Shown: in pieces, positions 1 through 8,386 of the stretch
Numbering within the stretch: position 1 is the first letter of the stretch
Layout of the letters: each line of letters begins with the position of its first letter
Source of the DNA: Streptomyces sp. CCM_MD2014
Lineage (GTDB): Bacteria > Actinomycetota > Actinomycetes > Streptomycetales > Streptomycetaceae
NCBI RefSeq assembly: GCF_000772045.1
Contig: NZ_CP009754.1
Span: 310,001 to 374,000 of the forward strand
DNA: 64,000 nucleotides
Direction: 5' to 3'
Translations under genes and position numbers: made by a program
The notes under the pieces: generated by a model
Told to the model about the DNA's origin: nothing
The model's input: the letters and a program-made list of their open reading frames with translations, nothing else
The model's database searches: none

Positions 1-588
1 CAGCACGCCCTCGTGGATGTCGAGCCAGAAGATGTCCACGTCGGCGGCGATGTCGTAGGCGGCGAAGGGCAGTTTGGACGACAGGTCGTAGACCCGGCCG
101 TCGTCGCAGCCGGCGTAGATCCAGAAGTCGTCGGCCACCAGGCACTTGACGCCGTCCGGCAGCTGGTAGCGCGCGAGGACCTCGCCGCCGTGGGCGAGGG
201 TGTAGACGTCACCCGCCTGGTTGCCCACCCAGCACTTGTCCTCGTCGATGTGGATGCCGAACGCCGCGGAGCCGGTGCGGAACCGCCACAGGACCGGGGC
301 GACCGCGCGGGCCGTGGAGGGTGCGGAGGCCACCTGCCGGCGGGTGACCGCGCGGGGCGCGCGCTGTCCCTGCACGGCCGGCTCGTAGCCCTTGCGGATC
401 TTCTCGCCTATCTTCTTCGCCGCGGCGGCCTCGGCCTTCTGGGCGGTGGGGAAGGTGGACGTCTGGGTCTGCCCGGCGGCGCCGATCCGGCCGTAGCGCA
501 CCGACACGACCTGTCCCTGGACGGTGACTTCGTAGAACTTGTGCGCGCCCCCGCCGTCCTGCGACAGCTCCAGGTACGTCCTCGACAT
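1..588 (-). CDS. WGR-domain protein, C-terminus cut by window edge
   Basis: The reading frame opens at an ATG (complement of 586-588) and stays open to the left edge, so 196 residues are visible and the C-terminus is missing. Residues 1 to about 85 look like a WGR domain: it begins MSRTYLEL, has the characteristic VSVRYGRIG stretch, and continues into a lysine- and alanine-rich helix. WGR domains occur in PARPs and in bacterial stand-alone proteins and are thought to bind nucleic acid ends. After a short linker the chain shows repeated strands with aromatic and aspartate turns (FGIHIDEDKCWVG, YDLSSKLPF), which suggests the start of a beta-propeller. The role is not known. A good ribosome site (GGGGAGAGG) precedes the start. 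Confidence 0.75.
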   Translation of the reverse strand, partial: MSRTYLELSQDGGGAHKFYEVTVQGQVVSVRYGRIGAAGQTQTSTFPTAQKAEAAAAKKIGEKIRKGYEPAVQGQRAPRAVTRRQVASAPSTARAVAPVLWRFRTGSAAFGIHIDEDKCWVGNQAGDVYTLAHGGEVLARYQLPDGVKCLVADDFWIYAGCDDGRVYDLSSKLPFAAYDIAADVDIFWLDIHEGVL

Positions 589-700
589 GGCAGACCTCTC
601 CCCGGTCGGTCCCGCGGCGTGTTCCGCGGGTTCCACTGACAGAACCGTAGAAGGTGCCACTGACAATCGGCCGGGGCGGCGGACGGGGATGTGCGGTGGC

Positions 701-1861
701 TCAGGACACGGTCGCGGGCGGCGGTGTCCAGCGGCGGGTGCGGGCTGCGGTGCCGGCGACGCCGTATTCCTGTCTCAGCTGCTCGGGGATGGCGTAGTGC
801 ATGACGCGTCCGCGGGTGAGTGAGGAGAGTTCGAGGGCCGTGGTGAGGTGACCGAGCCGGTCCAGGGCCCATGCGCCCAGCGGTGAGCGGTCCTCGATCG
901 TCTCCAGGACGCCGAGGAGGTGCGGGGCGGTCTTGACCACGGTGTCCCAGGCGGTGCGGGGCACCTCCAGCCAGTCGGCGCACGTGTCGCCGACGAGGTA
1001 GCGGATCAGCGCGGAGACGACCGGGTCGCAAAGGGTGCCGGGGACGACTTCCTCATACAGGTCGATCAGTTGCCGCGTCAGGTGGACGCCCTCCTCTGAG
1101 GGGCCCATGTGGCGGAGCATGTACAGGTCGAGAAACCGGCGTGCCTCGTCGATCGTGGCGGGGACGGCCGTCTGGTCGACGCCGAGGACGGCACCGACGA
1201 CGCGCCAGGCGTAGTAGTAGGCGTCCGCGCCCTCGGCGGACATGTGGATGCCGAGCCGGTGCAGGCTGTCCAGGACGAGCAGCGAGAAGAACATCTGCCC
1301 GCCGATCATGTCCTCCTGGCAGATCGGTACGCCGAGGGTGTCGGTGTCCCAGCGGTCCTCCCGCTTCAGGTGGTGGCGGATGGCGGCGTGCAGCAGGCGT
1401 ACCTTCTGGGCGGCCGGGATGAAGCGTCCGCCGGCCTCGAACGCGTCGGGCTGCATGAGGTAGACGGTGAACTGACCGGTCTCCGCCATGCGTTTGGAGG
1501 GGTAGTTCAGACCGTGGGTCGCCGACAACAGCCGGGCCACGTGCGGAACGACGTAGCAGGCGGGCATGGAGGCGAACGACAACGCGGTGGAGATGTGCAC
1601 GTTGTTGTCGATGAAGAACAGGCGGGCCCGCTCCATCTCGTCCCAGTCCACCCAGGCCGGCGGGGTACCGGTCACCCTGAGGTACTCCCGGGCGACGCCG
1701 GGGAGGCCGTCCGGGAGTTCCTGGCCGGCGGTGGAGACGTAACGCATCAGGGAGTTGAAGGTGCCGACCTCGCCGCGCTCGAACAGGGTGGCGACGACCG
1801 CGTCGGCCAGTTCGTCACCGCTGCGGCGCAGGGCGTCCATCGACTGCTCGGTGTGGGTCAT
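701..1861 (-). CDS. DUF2236 oxygenase, latex-clearing-protein/MpaB family
   Basis: This 386-residue protein belongs to the DUF2236 family, which includes the secreted b-type cytochrome Lcp that cleaves polyisoprene and the fungal MpaB that cleaves a farnesyl chain. It shows R124-x3-T128-x29-H158-x3-R162, the same spacing as Arg164, Thr168 and the haem ligand His198 that I recall for Lcp of Streptomyces sp. K15. The Lcp residues Lys167 and Glu148 would fall on Glu127 and Val108, so rubber need not be the substrate. Unlike Lcp there is no signal peptide, so it should act in the cytoplasm. It starts 13 bases after a prenyl diphosphate synthase on the same strand, with a GGAG site before the ATG. 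I infer oxidative cleavage or modification of an isoprenoid; the substrate is unknown. Confidence 0.8.
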   Translation of the reverse strand: MTHTEQSMDALRRSGDELADAVVATLFERGEVGTFNSLMRYVSTAGQELPDGLPGVAREYLRVTGTPPAWVDWDEMERARLFFIDNNVHISTALSFASMPACYVVPHVARLLSATHGLNYPSKRMAETGQFTVYLMQPDAFEAGGRFIPAAQKVRLLHAAIRHHLKREDRWDTDTLGVPICQEDMIGGQMFFSLLVLDSLHRLGIHMSAEGADAYYYAWRVVGAVLGVDQTAVPATIDEARRFLDLYMLRHMGPSEEGVHLTRQLIDLYEEVVPGTLCDPVVSALIRYLVGDTCADWLEVPRTAWDTVVKTAPHLLGVLETIEDRSPLGAWALDRLGHLTTALELSSLTRGRVMHYAIPEQLRQEYGVAGTAARTRRWTPPPATVS

Positions 1862-1874
1862 CCCGGTCTCCTCT

Positions 1875-2933
1875 TCAGTACGTACGGTCGGTGGCCTGCA
1901 GGGCGAGTTCGCGCAGCGCCCGACGCGCGTGCGGTGGCGTCCCGGCGGCGTCCAGGGCGCGGACGGCCCTCTCCACGCGGGTCGCGATCATCTGCTCGAC
2001 CCGCTGTGGCGCCTTCAGCTCCACCATGAGCCGACGTACGTCCCGCAGGCGGTCCGAGTCCAGGTCGTCACGGTCCAGCAGGCGTCGCAGCCGGTCGCGT
2101 TGGGCAGCGTCGGCGGCCTTCCAGGTCTCCGCGAGCAATGCGGTGGGCCGCCGGGCGCGCAGGTCGTCCAGGGCCGCCTTCCCGGTGCGTTCCGGGTCCC
2201 CGAACAGGCCGAGCAGGTCGTCGCGCAGCTGGAAGGCTTCGCCGAGCGGCAGGCCGTAGGCCCGGTAGGTGTCCCGCAGTGCGGGGGCGGCGCCCGCGAG
2301 CAGGCCACCGATGAGCAGGGGATGCTCGACGGTGTACTTGGCGGTCTTGTAGCGGACGACCTTCAGGGACGTCTCGGTGTCCGGTGGTCCGCCGGTGTGC
2401 AGGAGCTCCAGGCACTCTCCGGCGATGAGTTCCCGGGCGAGGGCGGCCCACAGGTCCCGGGCGCGGGCCAGGTAGGCGGCCGGCAGGCCGCTGCTGGTGA
2501 ACAGGCGGCCCGCGAGGACCATCAGGTGGTCGCCCACCAGCATGGCCAGGGATCGCGCCGCGGCCCGTGCCACGGGACGGCCGTCCCGGTCGAGTACGGC
2601 CTCCAGGGCCACGTGGGCGGTGGGCAGGCCGTGGCGCAGAGCGCTGTCGTCGATGAGGTCGTCGTGAACGATCGCGGCGGCGTGCACCAGTTCCATGGAG
2701 GCGGCCGCCCGCACCAGGGCTTCGCTCTCGGGCTGTCCGGCGGCCCGCCAGCCCCAGTAGCAGAAGGCCGCTCGCAGCCGTTTTCCGTGGTCGGCCGAGC
2801 TCCGCACTTGCCGGGCCACGGGCGCGAGGGCCTCGTCGACCGCGACGAGCCGGCGGGCCTCCTCCGCAAGGAAGTCCCGCAGGACGCGGTCGATGCGGGC
2901 CCTGAAGCCGGTCGGGTTCCAGGGGTCAGGCAT
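1875..2933 (-). CDS. Polyprenyl diphosphate synthase (second copy)
   Basis: This 352-residue protein is a trans-isoprenyl diphosphate synthase, which condenses isopentenyl diphosphate with an allylic diphosphate. The first aspartate-rich motif is VHDDLIDDSALRHG near residue 93, and the second is LRDDLLGLFGD near residue 240, in the expected positions. GKRLR near residue 51 matches the substrate-binding GGKRxR with the first glycine replaced (HGKRLR). Length and motifs fit a geranylgeranyl-class enzyme, but product length cannot be read from sequence alone. Its ATG overlaps the end of the small gene upstream by eight bases, and the oxygenase gene follows after 13 bases, so the genes are probably co-transcribed. 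It is clearly diverged from the paralogue at 3336-4409. Confidence 0.9.
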   Translation of the reverse strand: MPDPWNPTGFRARIDRVLRDFLAEEARRLVAVDEALAPVARQVRSSADHGKRLRAAFCYWGWRAAGQPESEALVRAAASMELVHAAAIVHDDLIDDSALRHGLPTAHVALEAVLDRDGRPVARAAARSLAMLVGDHLMVLAGRLFTSSGLPAAYLARARDLWAALARELIAGECLELLHTGGPPDTETSLKVVRYKTAKYTVEHPLLIGGLLAGAAPALRDTYRAYGLPLGEAFQLRDDLLGLFGDPERTGKAALDDLRARRPTALLAETWKAADAAQRDRLRRLLDRDDLDSDRLRDVRRLMVELKAPQRVEQMIATRVERAVRALDAAGTPPHARRALRELALQATDRTY

Positions 2934-3210
2934 CGTCGGCGCCGGCGGACCGTCGCGCGTTGACGTGCTGGGCGAGCACCTCCAGGTGGGCGGGGGGCAC
3001 GTGCGCGCAGCGGTCCAGGGCCAGCCTGCCCCGCGCCCGCAGGTCCTGTTCCGCCTCCCGCAGCAGGTCGGTGGTGTCCGAACGGCCGAGGAGCCCGCGC
3101 AGCCCGCCCACCGCCGAGCCGATCGTGCTCACGGCCAGCTCGGCCAGCCCCGCGACCAGCAGCACGGCCCGGTCGCCCCCGTCCGGTTGCGGTTGTGTCG
3201 AACCAGTCAT
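2926..3210 (-). CDS. Small protein between two prenyl synthase genes
   Basis: This is a 94-residue protein of unknown function. Residues 14-45 are rich in Ala, Leu, Val and Gly (AVLLVAGLAELAVSTIGSA), suggesting one amphipathic or membrane-associated helix. The rest is a charged helix with REAEQDLRARGRLALDR. The ATG is preceded by GGGAGAG at good spacing, and the 3' end overlaps the next prenyl synthase start by eight bases, which supports translation. I do not recognise a family. Given its place between two prenyl synthases it could anchor or pair with one of them, but that is inference only. Confidence 0.7.
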   Translation of the reverse strand: MTGSTQPQPDGGDRAVLLVAGLAELAVSTIGSAVGGLRGLLGRSDTTDLLREAEQDLRARGRLALDRCAHVPPAHLEVLAQHVNARRSAGADDA

Positions 3211-3335
3211 GCTTCTCTCCCGGGGGCCTCGTGATCACGGATGCGCCCGGTCGACGGCGCGTCCGCTCAGAGCATGACCGGACGCAAGGGGCGGAAGATC
3301 CCGAATACCCCTACGAGCGACGTGGGGAACAGGTG

Positions 3336-4409
3336 TCAGGCGGCCCGTTCGACGCTCCATCGCGGCAGTCGCTCGAAGAAGGCGACGGCGTCCTCGCGCC
3401 AGCGCGGACGCCAGCTTTCCGCCACCAGGCGGGCCCGTTCGGCGTACTGCCGCATGTCGGCGCGCATCCGGTCGGCGACGCCGGCCCGCTCGGCGATCGC
3501 CCGGATCTCGGCGATGGTCTGCTGTGTGCAGGCGGGGTCGCCGAGGGCCCGGTGCACGAAGTCCCGCTCGGTGCCGCTCACGGCGGACAGCAGCCGGACC
3601 ACGGTGTAGGTGTGCCGGCCCTCGCGGATGTCGGTACCGGTCGGCTTTCCCATCGCCTCCGCGTCGCCGAACAGGTCCAGATAGTCGTCGCGCATCTGTC
3701 CGCAGATCCCGAGCAGGCGCGCGTAGTCGCTCAACCCGGGCTCGTGGGCGTCCGGTCGCTCGCCCGCGGCCAGGAGGCCGAGACGCAGGGGGGCCAGGAC
3801 CGAGTAGCGGGCCGACTTGTGGTCGGCGACGGCGTGCAGGACGTCGTCGTCCGGGGGTGCGGCGGTGAAGTCGCGTTCCAAATCGACGATCTGGCCGACG
3901 AAGGTGTCGGCCGCGGCCCGGGTCTGGACCTCGACCATGGCCTGGCGCACCTCGGTGGGAAGCCGCGCCTCCAGCAGAACACGCAGGGAGAGGGCCAGGG
4001 CGAGATCGCCCGCGAGCACGGTGAGGGCGAGCGCGGCGCGGGGATGCCGGGGGAACTTCTCCCGGTAGGCGTAGTACGTGGTGGGGCCGCCCCTGCGGGT
4101 GGCGCTGTCGTCGATGAGGTCGTCGTGCACCAGGCCGTGGGTCTGGAGCAGTTCGACGCTCAGCGCGGCGGCGTCCAGCCCTTCGACCGGCTCGGCGGTC
4201 ACCAGGCGGGCGGCCTCGTGCAGCAGGACGACCCGCATCCGCTTGCCGCCGCGCAGCGACAGGTCGCGCAGCAAGTTCACGCAGTCCGGGGTGAAACGGC
4301 TGAATGACGGGGTGTCCAGGGTCGCCCCCAGGGTGTCGAAGTACTGCGCGAAGAGCGTGTTGAACCGGCGCTCGTACCCGGCGACGCGGGCCGGCGGCTG
4401 CTCGGTCAT
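3336..4409 (-). CDS. Polyprenyl (geranylgeranyl-class) diphosphate synthase
   Basis: This 357-residue trans-prenyltransferase has GGKRMR near residue 54, a first aspartate-rich motif VHDDLIDDSATRRGG near residue 94, and a second motif MRDDYLDLFGD near residue 238. These are the magnesium-diphosphate sites of the family. It is the first gene of a minus-strand operon that also holds a small protein, a second prenyl synthase and an Lcp-like oxygenase. AGGAGGA precedes the ATG. The 125-base gap to the next gene shows no obvious terminator. Two synthases in one operon could act as a heteromeric pair or make two chain lengths. No terpene cyclase, phytoene synthase or UbiA-type gene is present nearby. 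Confidence 0.9.
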   Translation of the reverse strand: MTEQPPARVAGYERRFNTLFAQYFDTLGATLDTPSFSRFTPDCVNLLRDLSLRGGKRMRVVLLHEAARLVTAEPVEGLDAAALSVELLQTHGLVHDDLIDDSATRRGGPTTYYAYREKFPRHPRAALALTVLAGDLALALSLRVLLEARLPTEVRQAMVEVQTRAAADTFVGQIVDLERDFTAAPPDDDVLHAVADHKSARYSVLAPLRLGLLAAGERPDAHEPGLSDYARLLGICGQMRDDYLDLFGDAEAMGKPTGTDIREGRHTYTVVRLLSAVSGTERDFVHRALGDPACTQQTIAEIRAIAERAGVADRMRADMRQYAERARLVAESWRPRWREDAVAFFERLPRWSVERAA

Positions 4410-4561
4410 GACGAAGTCCTCCTGTGGGCGGGGCGGATGACGCGCTCCGCAGTGTGTCAGGGCGGGCCGGGGGGTGTGCGACGCGGGTGGACAAGACCGC
4501 GAAACGGGAGGAATGGGCGTTGGAGTTGAAGGAGATGTGGATATGCCTCCATCCTTCCTTC

Positions 4562-6547
4562 ATGTCTCTCGCGTCTGCCCCCTCCGACCTGTCCGACCTG
4601 CGCGACTACGCCTTCGAATGGGCGTTGGTCGACGTGGAGACCTCCGGCCTCGTACCGCGCCGCGACCGGGTGCTGTCCGTGGCCGTGGTGACCCTGGGCC
4701 CGGACGGCGAGCAGACCGGCGAGTTCTCCACTCTGCTGGACCCCGGCTGCGATCCGGGGCCGGTGCACGTGCACGGACTGACGGCGGAGCGGCTGCGCGG
4801 GGCGCCGGCCTTCGAACAGGTGGCGGAGCGGATCGGGGCCCTGCTGGAGGGCCGGGTGCTGGTCGCCCACAACGCCCAGTTCGACTACGACTTCCTCGCC
4901 CACGAGTTCGCACGGGCCGGGCTGCGGCTGCCCGTGGACAGGCGGCTGTGCACCCTGGCCCTGAACCGGCGCGTCGACCCGCCGACCGACGACCTGAAGC
5001 TCGGCACGCTCGCCGCGCACTACGGCGTGCCCCAGCTCAAGGCGCACGACGCGCTGGACGACACGCGGGTGCTGGCGGGGGTGCTGCGCGCCTCGCTGCG
5101 GGCGGCGGCCGGGCTCGACCTGCCGCTGCCCCTGGTGGCCTGCCCACCGCGGCAGGACCCGCGGTTCGCACCGAAGCCGCCGAAGACGCCGTGCGCCTTC
5201 CGCAACCCGGGGCGGCTGACCCCGGGCGGGCCGCTGGTGCAGGGCATGAAGATCGCCGTCACCGGGGAGACCGGGACCGCCCGCGCTGACCTGGTGCTGC
5301 GGGGCGTCGCGGCGGGCCTCAACATGATGGGCTCGGTCAGCAGGCACACCAGTGCCCTGGTCGCCAACGAGCCCTCCGGGGGCTCGGCCAAGGCGCGCCG
5401 GGCACGTGCCGAGGGCGTCCCGGTGATCGACGAGTCGGCCTTCCTGCGGCTGCTCGGCGACGTCCGCCCCGGCACCCCGCACGAGGGGGCGGCGATCCCG
5501 GAAACCGCGCGGCCCCCGCACCCCGTACCGGCCCCGGAACCCGCGCGGCCCCCGCACCCCGTGCCGCCGACCCCGGCAGCCGTACCGGACCGGGGACTCG
5601 CGCCGGTCCGGGAACCCGCACCGGCTCCGGAGCCCGCGCCCCCGTCCTCCCCCGCGCTCCCGGCCGTGCCGGCCCCGCGTGAACCCGACGCGGGCGGGGC
5701 CGCCGGTCCGAAGCCCGGCGCGAAGCGCTCCGCGAAGCCGCGCGGGCCACTGACCGGGCGCCGGGTCCTCGTGCTCGGCGGCACCCACCCCGACGCGGTG
5801 GCCGCCCGCACCCGTGTCGTCGAACTCGGCGGAGCCGCGGCCATCAACCTCTCCGCCGGTGTCACCGACGTGGTCGTCCTCGACGGCGGCCACGGCGACC
5901 GCCGCCTGGCGAGGATCACCGAACTGCTCCTGCCCGTCCATGACGCCGCGTGGCTGGTCGCACCGGTGGTCACGCAGGCGTCCGGGGCGGAAGGCCGGCG
6001 TGCGGCCGCCCATGTGCTGCCGCGCGGCGGTGTGGTCGACCTTCCGCTGCCCAGGGGCCGGGGACCTGCGGACCGCTGGACCGTCACCGCCTCCTGGGCC
6101 CAGCAGACGGCGTGCGAGATCGACGTGGTGGCGTTCGTGCTGGACGAGGACGAGCAGGTCTCCTTCGACGAGGACTTCGTCTTCTACGGCGCCCCGGAGA
6201 ACCCGGGCGGCACGGTGCGACTGCTGAGCGACGGGCCGACCGAGCAGACCGTCAGCGTGGACCTCGCGACGCTGCCGCCCTCGGCCCGCAAGGTCGTCGT
6301 CGCCGCGGCGATCGACGGCTCCCCCGCCTTCGGCGACGTGGGCGCGCTGCACATCGTCTCCGGCCCCGGCACCAGCGCGGCCGCCCTCGCCCAGGCCACG
6401 CTGGACGCCGCCACCACCGAACGCACGATGCTCCTGGCGGAGATCTACCGGCGCGGGGAGAGCTGGCGGCTGCGCGCCGTCGGGCAGGGCTACGACCACG
6501 GCCTCGGCGCCCTCGCCCGGGGGTACGGCGTCGACGTGACCGACTGA
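4562..6547 (+). CDS. DEDDh exonuclease fused to BRCT-like regions and a TerD domain
   Basis: This 661-residue protein begins with a DnaQ-type 3'-5' exonuclease. D24 and E26 (DVET), D108 (FDYD), H162 and D167 give a complete DEDDh active site. Residues about 225-305 resemble a BRCT domain (MKIAVTGET with a lysine/arginine-rich helix after SGGSAKARRA). A proline-rich linker follows, with a duplicated block of about 12 residues containing ARPPHPVP, and then a second BRCT-like unit (GRRVLVLGGTHPDAV). The last 170 or so residues are a TerD domain, shown by VSFDEDFVFYG, YRRGESWRLRAVGQGY and GVDV at the end. TerD domains bind calcium and belong to tellurite/stress systems. The start was chosen at ATG 4562, just before recognisable sequence; an in-frame ATG at 4535 is possible, and neither has a clean ribosome site. 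Confidence 0.85.
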   Translation: MSLASAPSDLSDLRDYAFEWALVDVETSGLVPRRDRVLSVAVVTLGPDGEQTGEFSTLLDPGCDPGPVHVHGLTAERLRGAPAFEQVAERIGALLEGRVLVAHNAQFDYDFLAHEFARAGLRLPVDRRLCTLALNRRVDPPTDDLKLGTLAAHYGVPQLKAHDALDDTRVLAGVLRASLRAAAGLDLPLPLVACPPRQDPRFAPKPPKTPCAFRNPGRLTPGGPLVQGMKIAVTGETGTARADLVLRGVAAGLNMMGSVSRHTSALVANEPSGGSAKARRARAEGVPVIDESAFLRLLGDVRPGTPHEGAAIPETARPPHPVPAPEPARPPHPVPPTPAAVPDRGLAPVREPAPAPEPAPPSSPALPAVPAPREPDAGGAAGPKPGAKRSAKPRGPLTGRRVLVLGGTHPDAVAARTRVVELGGAAAINLSAGVTDVVVLDGGHGDRRLARITELLLPVHDAAWLVAPVVTQASGAEGRRAAAHVLPRGGVVDLPLPRGRGPADRWTVTASWAQQTACEIDVVAFVLDEDEQVSFDEDFVFYGAPENPGGTVRLLSDGPTEQTVSVDLATLPPSARKVVVAAAIDGSPAFGDVGALHIVSGPGTSAAALAQATLDAATTERTMLLAEIYRRGESWRLRAVGQGYDHGLGALARGYGVDVTD

Positions 6548-6577
6548 CCCCGGCCGCGTACCCGAACGGACACGCCT

Positions 6578-6613
6578 CGGCCCGGCCCCCCGTCGGCAGC
6601 GGGGACCGGGCCG
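6578..6613. terminator. Hairpin between convergent genes
   Basis: Arms CGGCCCGG (6578-6585) and CCGGGCCG (606-613 of the same kilobase) are perfectly complementary, with further C/G pairing inside. The hairpin lies between the stop of the exonuclease gene and the stop of the L36 gene, so it could end transcription in both directions. There is no U-tract, as is common in Streptomyces. Confidence 0.6.
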
Positions 6614-6627
6614 TAAAGCGCGGCCGC

Positions 6628-6750
6628 TCAGCCCTGGCGGGCCTTGAAGCGCGGGTCCTTCTTGTTGATCACGTAGGTGACGCCACGGCGGCGCACCACC
6701 TGGGCGCCGGGCCGGGCCTTGAGGGCGCGCAGTGAGTTTCGGACCTTCAC
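6628..6750 (-). CDS. rpmJ: 50S ribosomal protein L36, cysteine-free paralogue
   Basis: This encodes 40 residues from a GTG start, with the L36 pattern [11 protein letters not shown] at the start and [14 protein letters not shown] at the end. The three cysteines and the histidine that hold zinc in ordinary L36 are absent; the sequence between them reads [14 protein letters not shown]. Such C-minus copies replace zinc-containing ribosomal proteins when zinc is scarce, and in Streptomyces they are usually under Zur control. It lies 29 bases downstream of an equally cysteine-free L33, which fits co-expression. I could not see a convincing AT-rich Zur palindrome upstream of the pair. Confidence 0.9.
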   Translation of the reverse strand: MKVRNSLRALKARPGAQVVRRRGVTYVINKKDPRFKARQG

Positions 6751-6779
6751 GACTGCCTCCTCCTGTTCCTCGGCGCCGT

Positions 6780-6944
6780 TCAGCGTTCCTCGCGGAACGG
6801 CACGTGCTCCCCCGCCACCGGGTCGTACTTGCGCAGGACGAGCCGGTCGGGGTCGTTGAGGCGGTTCTTGCGGGTGACGTAGGTGACGCCGGTGCCCGCC
6901 GTCGACTTCAGCCTGACGACCGGGCGTGCGGTGCTGCGTGCCAT
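6780..6944 (-). CDS. rpmG: 50S ribosomal protein L33, cysteine-free paralogue
   Basis: This is a 54-residue L33 with the family core [19 protein letters not shown] and the conserved C-terminal [18 protein letters not shown]. The two CxxC zinc knuckles of the standard form are absent, marking the zinc-independent version. It starts at an ATG with AAGGAG upstream and is followed by the cysteine-free L36 gene on the same strand. Together they form a zinc-sparing ribosome cassette. A Zur repressor site would be expected in 6945-7048, but no clear inverted AT-rich element is visible there. Confidence 0.92.
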   Translation of the reverse strand: MARSTARPVVRLKSTAGTGVTYVTRKNRLNDPDRLVLRKYDPVAGEHVPFREER

Positions 6945-7048
6945 GGTGCTCCTTCCGACCGCGGCGCGGGCTGCCGTTCTGTCCCGCGCATGTCAGTCAC
7001 CGGACACAACACGGACGGCCGCGGGGGCATTCCCCACGGCCGTACCGG

Positions 7049-8386
7049 TCAGCACTGCTGCCACAGCCGCGTCATCACCCGCACCCCGAAACGCAGGCCG
7101 TCCAGCGGCACGCGCTCGTCGACGCCGTGGAACAGCCTGCCGTAGTCGAGGTCGTGGGGCAGCTTGAGCCCCTTGAACCCGAAGCAGCGGATGTCCAGCT
7201 TGGTGAAGGCCTTGGCGTCGGTGCCGCCCGGGTTGCAGTACGGCACGGGGTGGCCGTCGGGGTCCTCGGCGCGCACGGCGGCACACATGGCGTCGACGAG
7301 CGGGCCGTCGAAGGAGGTCTCCATGGCGATGTCGTGGTTGACCCACTCGCGGGACACCGAGGGCAGGAGCAGGGCGTCGATCGTGTCGATCAGCTCCTGC
7401 TCGTGGCCCGGCAGGAAGCGGCCGTCCACGCGGGCGGTGGCCCGGCCCGGGATGACGTTGGTCTGGTAGCCGGCCGTGAACATGGTCGGGTTGGCGGAGT
7501 TGCGCAGCACGACCTGCATGAAGTCGGCCACGTGGCCCAGCTTGGCCAGCTCTGCGTCCAGATCCTCGGCGTTGAGGTCGAGGTCGACCCCCTGGAGGCG
7601 CGCGGCCTCGGCGAGCAGGGCGCGCACCGGCTCGATCAGGCGGACGGGGAAGGTGTGGCGGCCGATGCGGGTGAGGGACTCGGCGAGGTCGGTGACGGCG
7701 TTCTCGTCGTTGGGCGACGAACCGTGTCCGGCGCGGCCCGACGCCGTCAGCTCCATCCACGCCATGCCGCGCTGGGCGTTCTCGATCGGGTAGAGGCGCC
7801 GAGTGTCGTCCAGGGCGTAGCTGAAGCCGCCGCCCTCGCCGATCGCCTCGGTGACCCCGGCGAACAGCTCGGGCCGGTGCTCCACCAGCCAGTGGGCACC
7901 GAACCTGCCGCCCGCCTCCTCGTCGGCGAGGAAGGCGAGGACGATCTCGCGGGCGGGCCGGGTGCCGGTGCGGGCGAAGTGGCGGGCGGTGGCCAGCATG
8001 ACCGCCACCGTGTCCTTCATGTCGATGGCGCCGCGGCCCCACAGGTAGCCGTCGCGGATCTCGCCGGAGAACGGCGGCACCCGCCACTCGGCCGCGTCCG
8101 CCGGTACGACGTCCAGGTGGCCGTGGACCAGCAGGGCACCCCGGGAGGCGTCGGCGCCGGGGATGCGGGCGACGACGTTGGCGCGGCCCGGGGCGCTCTC
8201 CACCAGCTCGGAGGCGATGCCCGCCTCGGCGAGCTTCGCGACGACCCAGTCGGCGCAGGCGCGCTCGTCGCTGGTCGGGTTGGAGGTGTCGAAGCGGATC
8301 AGCTCCGCGCACAGGCCGACGACTTCCCGCTGGGCCTCCTCGGAGGCCGGAACGGTGGGAACGGGACTGGGGACGGTGGTGCTCAC
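7049..8386 (-). CDS. M20 family metallohydrolase (peptidase/deacylase)
   Basis: This 445-residue zinc hydrolase has VHGHLDVVP (first metal ligands, His-x-Asp), WGRGAIDMKD (bridging aspartate), LADEEAGG (catalytic and ligand glutamates) and GRAGHGSSPND in the lid dimerisation domain. Members remove amino acids or acyl/carbamoyl groups from small amides (ArgE, DapE, carboxypeptidase G2, allantoate-type amidohydrolases). No signal peptide is seen, so it acts in the cytoplasm. The GTG start overlaps the stop of the permease gene by four bases (GTGA), so translation is coupled. The neighbouring permease suggests that the substrate is imported by it; its identity cannot be told from sequence. Confidence 0.88.
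   Translation of the reverse strand: MSTTVPSPVPTVPASEEAQREVVGLCAELIRFDTSNPTSDERACADWVVAKLAEAGIASELVESAPGRANVVARIPGADASRGALLVHGHLDVVPADAAEWRVPPFSGEIRDGYLWGRGAIDMKDTVAVMLATARHFARTGTRPAREIVLAFLADEEAGGRFGAHWLVEHRPELFAGVTEAIGEGGGFSYALDDTRRLYPIENAQRGMAWMELTASGRAGHGSSPNDENAVTDLAESLTRIGRHTFPVRLIEPVRALLAEAARLQGVDLDLNAEDLDAELAKLGHVADFMQVVLRNSANPTMFTAGYQTNVIPGRATARVDGRFLPGHEQELIDTIDALLLPSVSREWVNHDIAMETSFDGPLVDAMCAAVRAEDPDGHPVPYCNPGGTDAKAFTKLDIRCFGFKGLKLPHDLDYGRLFHGVDERVPLDGLRFGVRVMTRLWQQC

Noticed and set aside
4457..6499. Minus-strand frame opposite the exonuclease-TerD gene
   Set aside because: Gly/Arg/His-rich low-complexity shadow with no domain; the plus strand shows a full DEDDh site.
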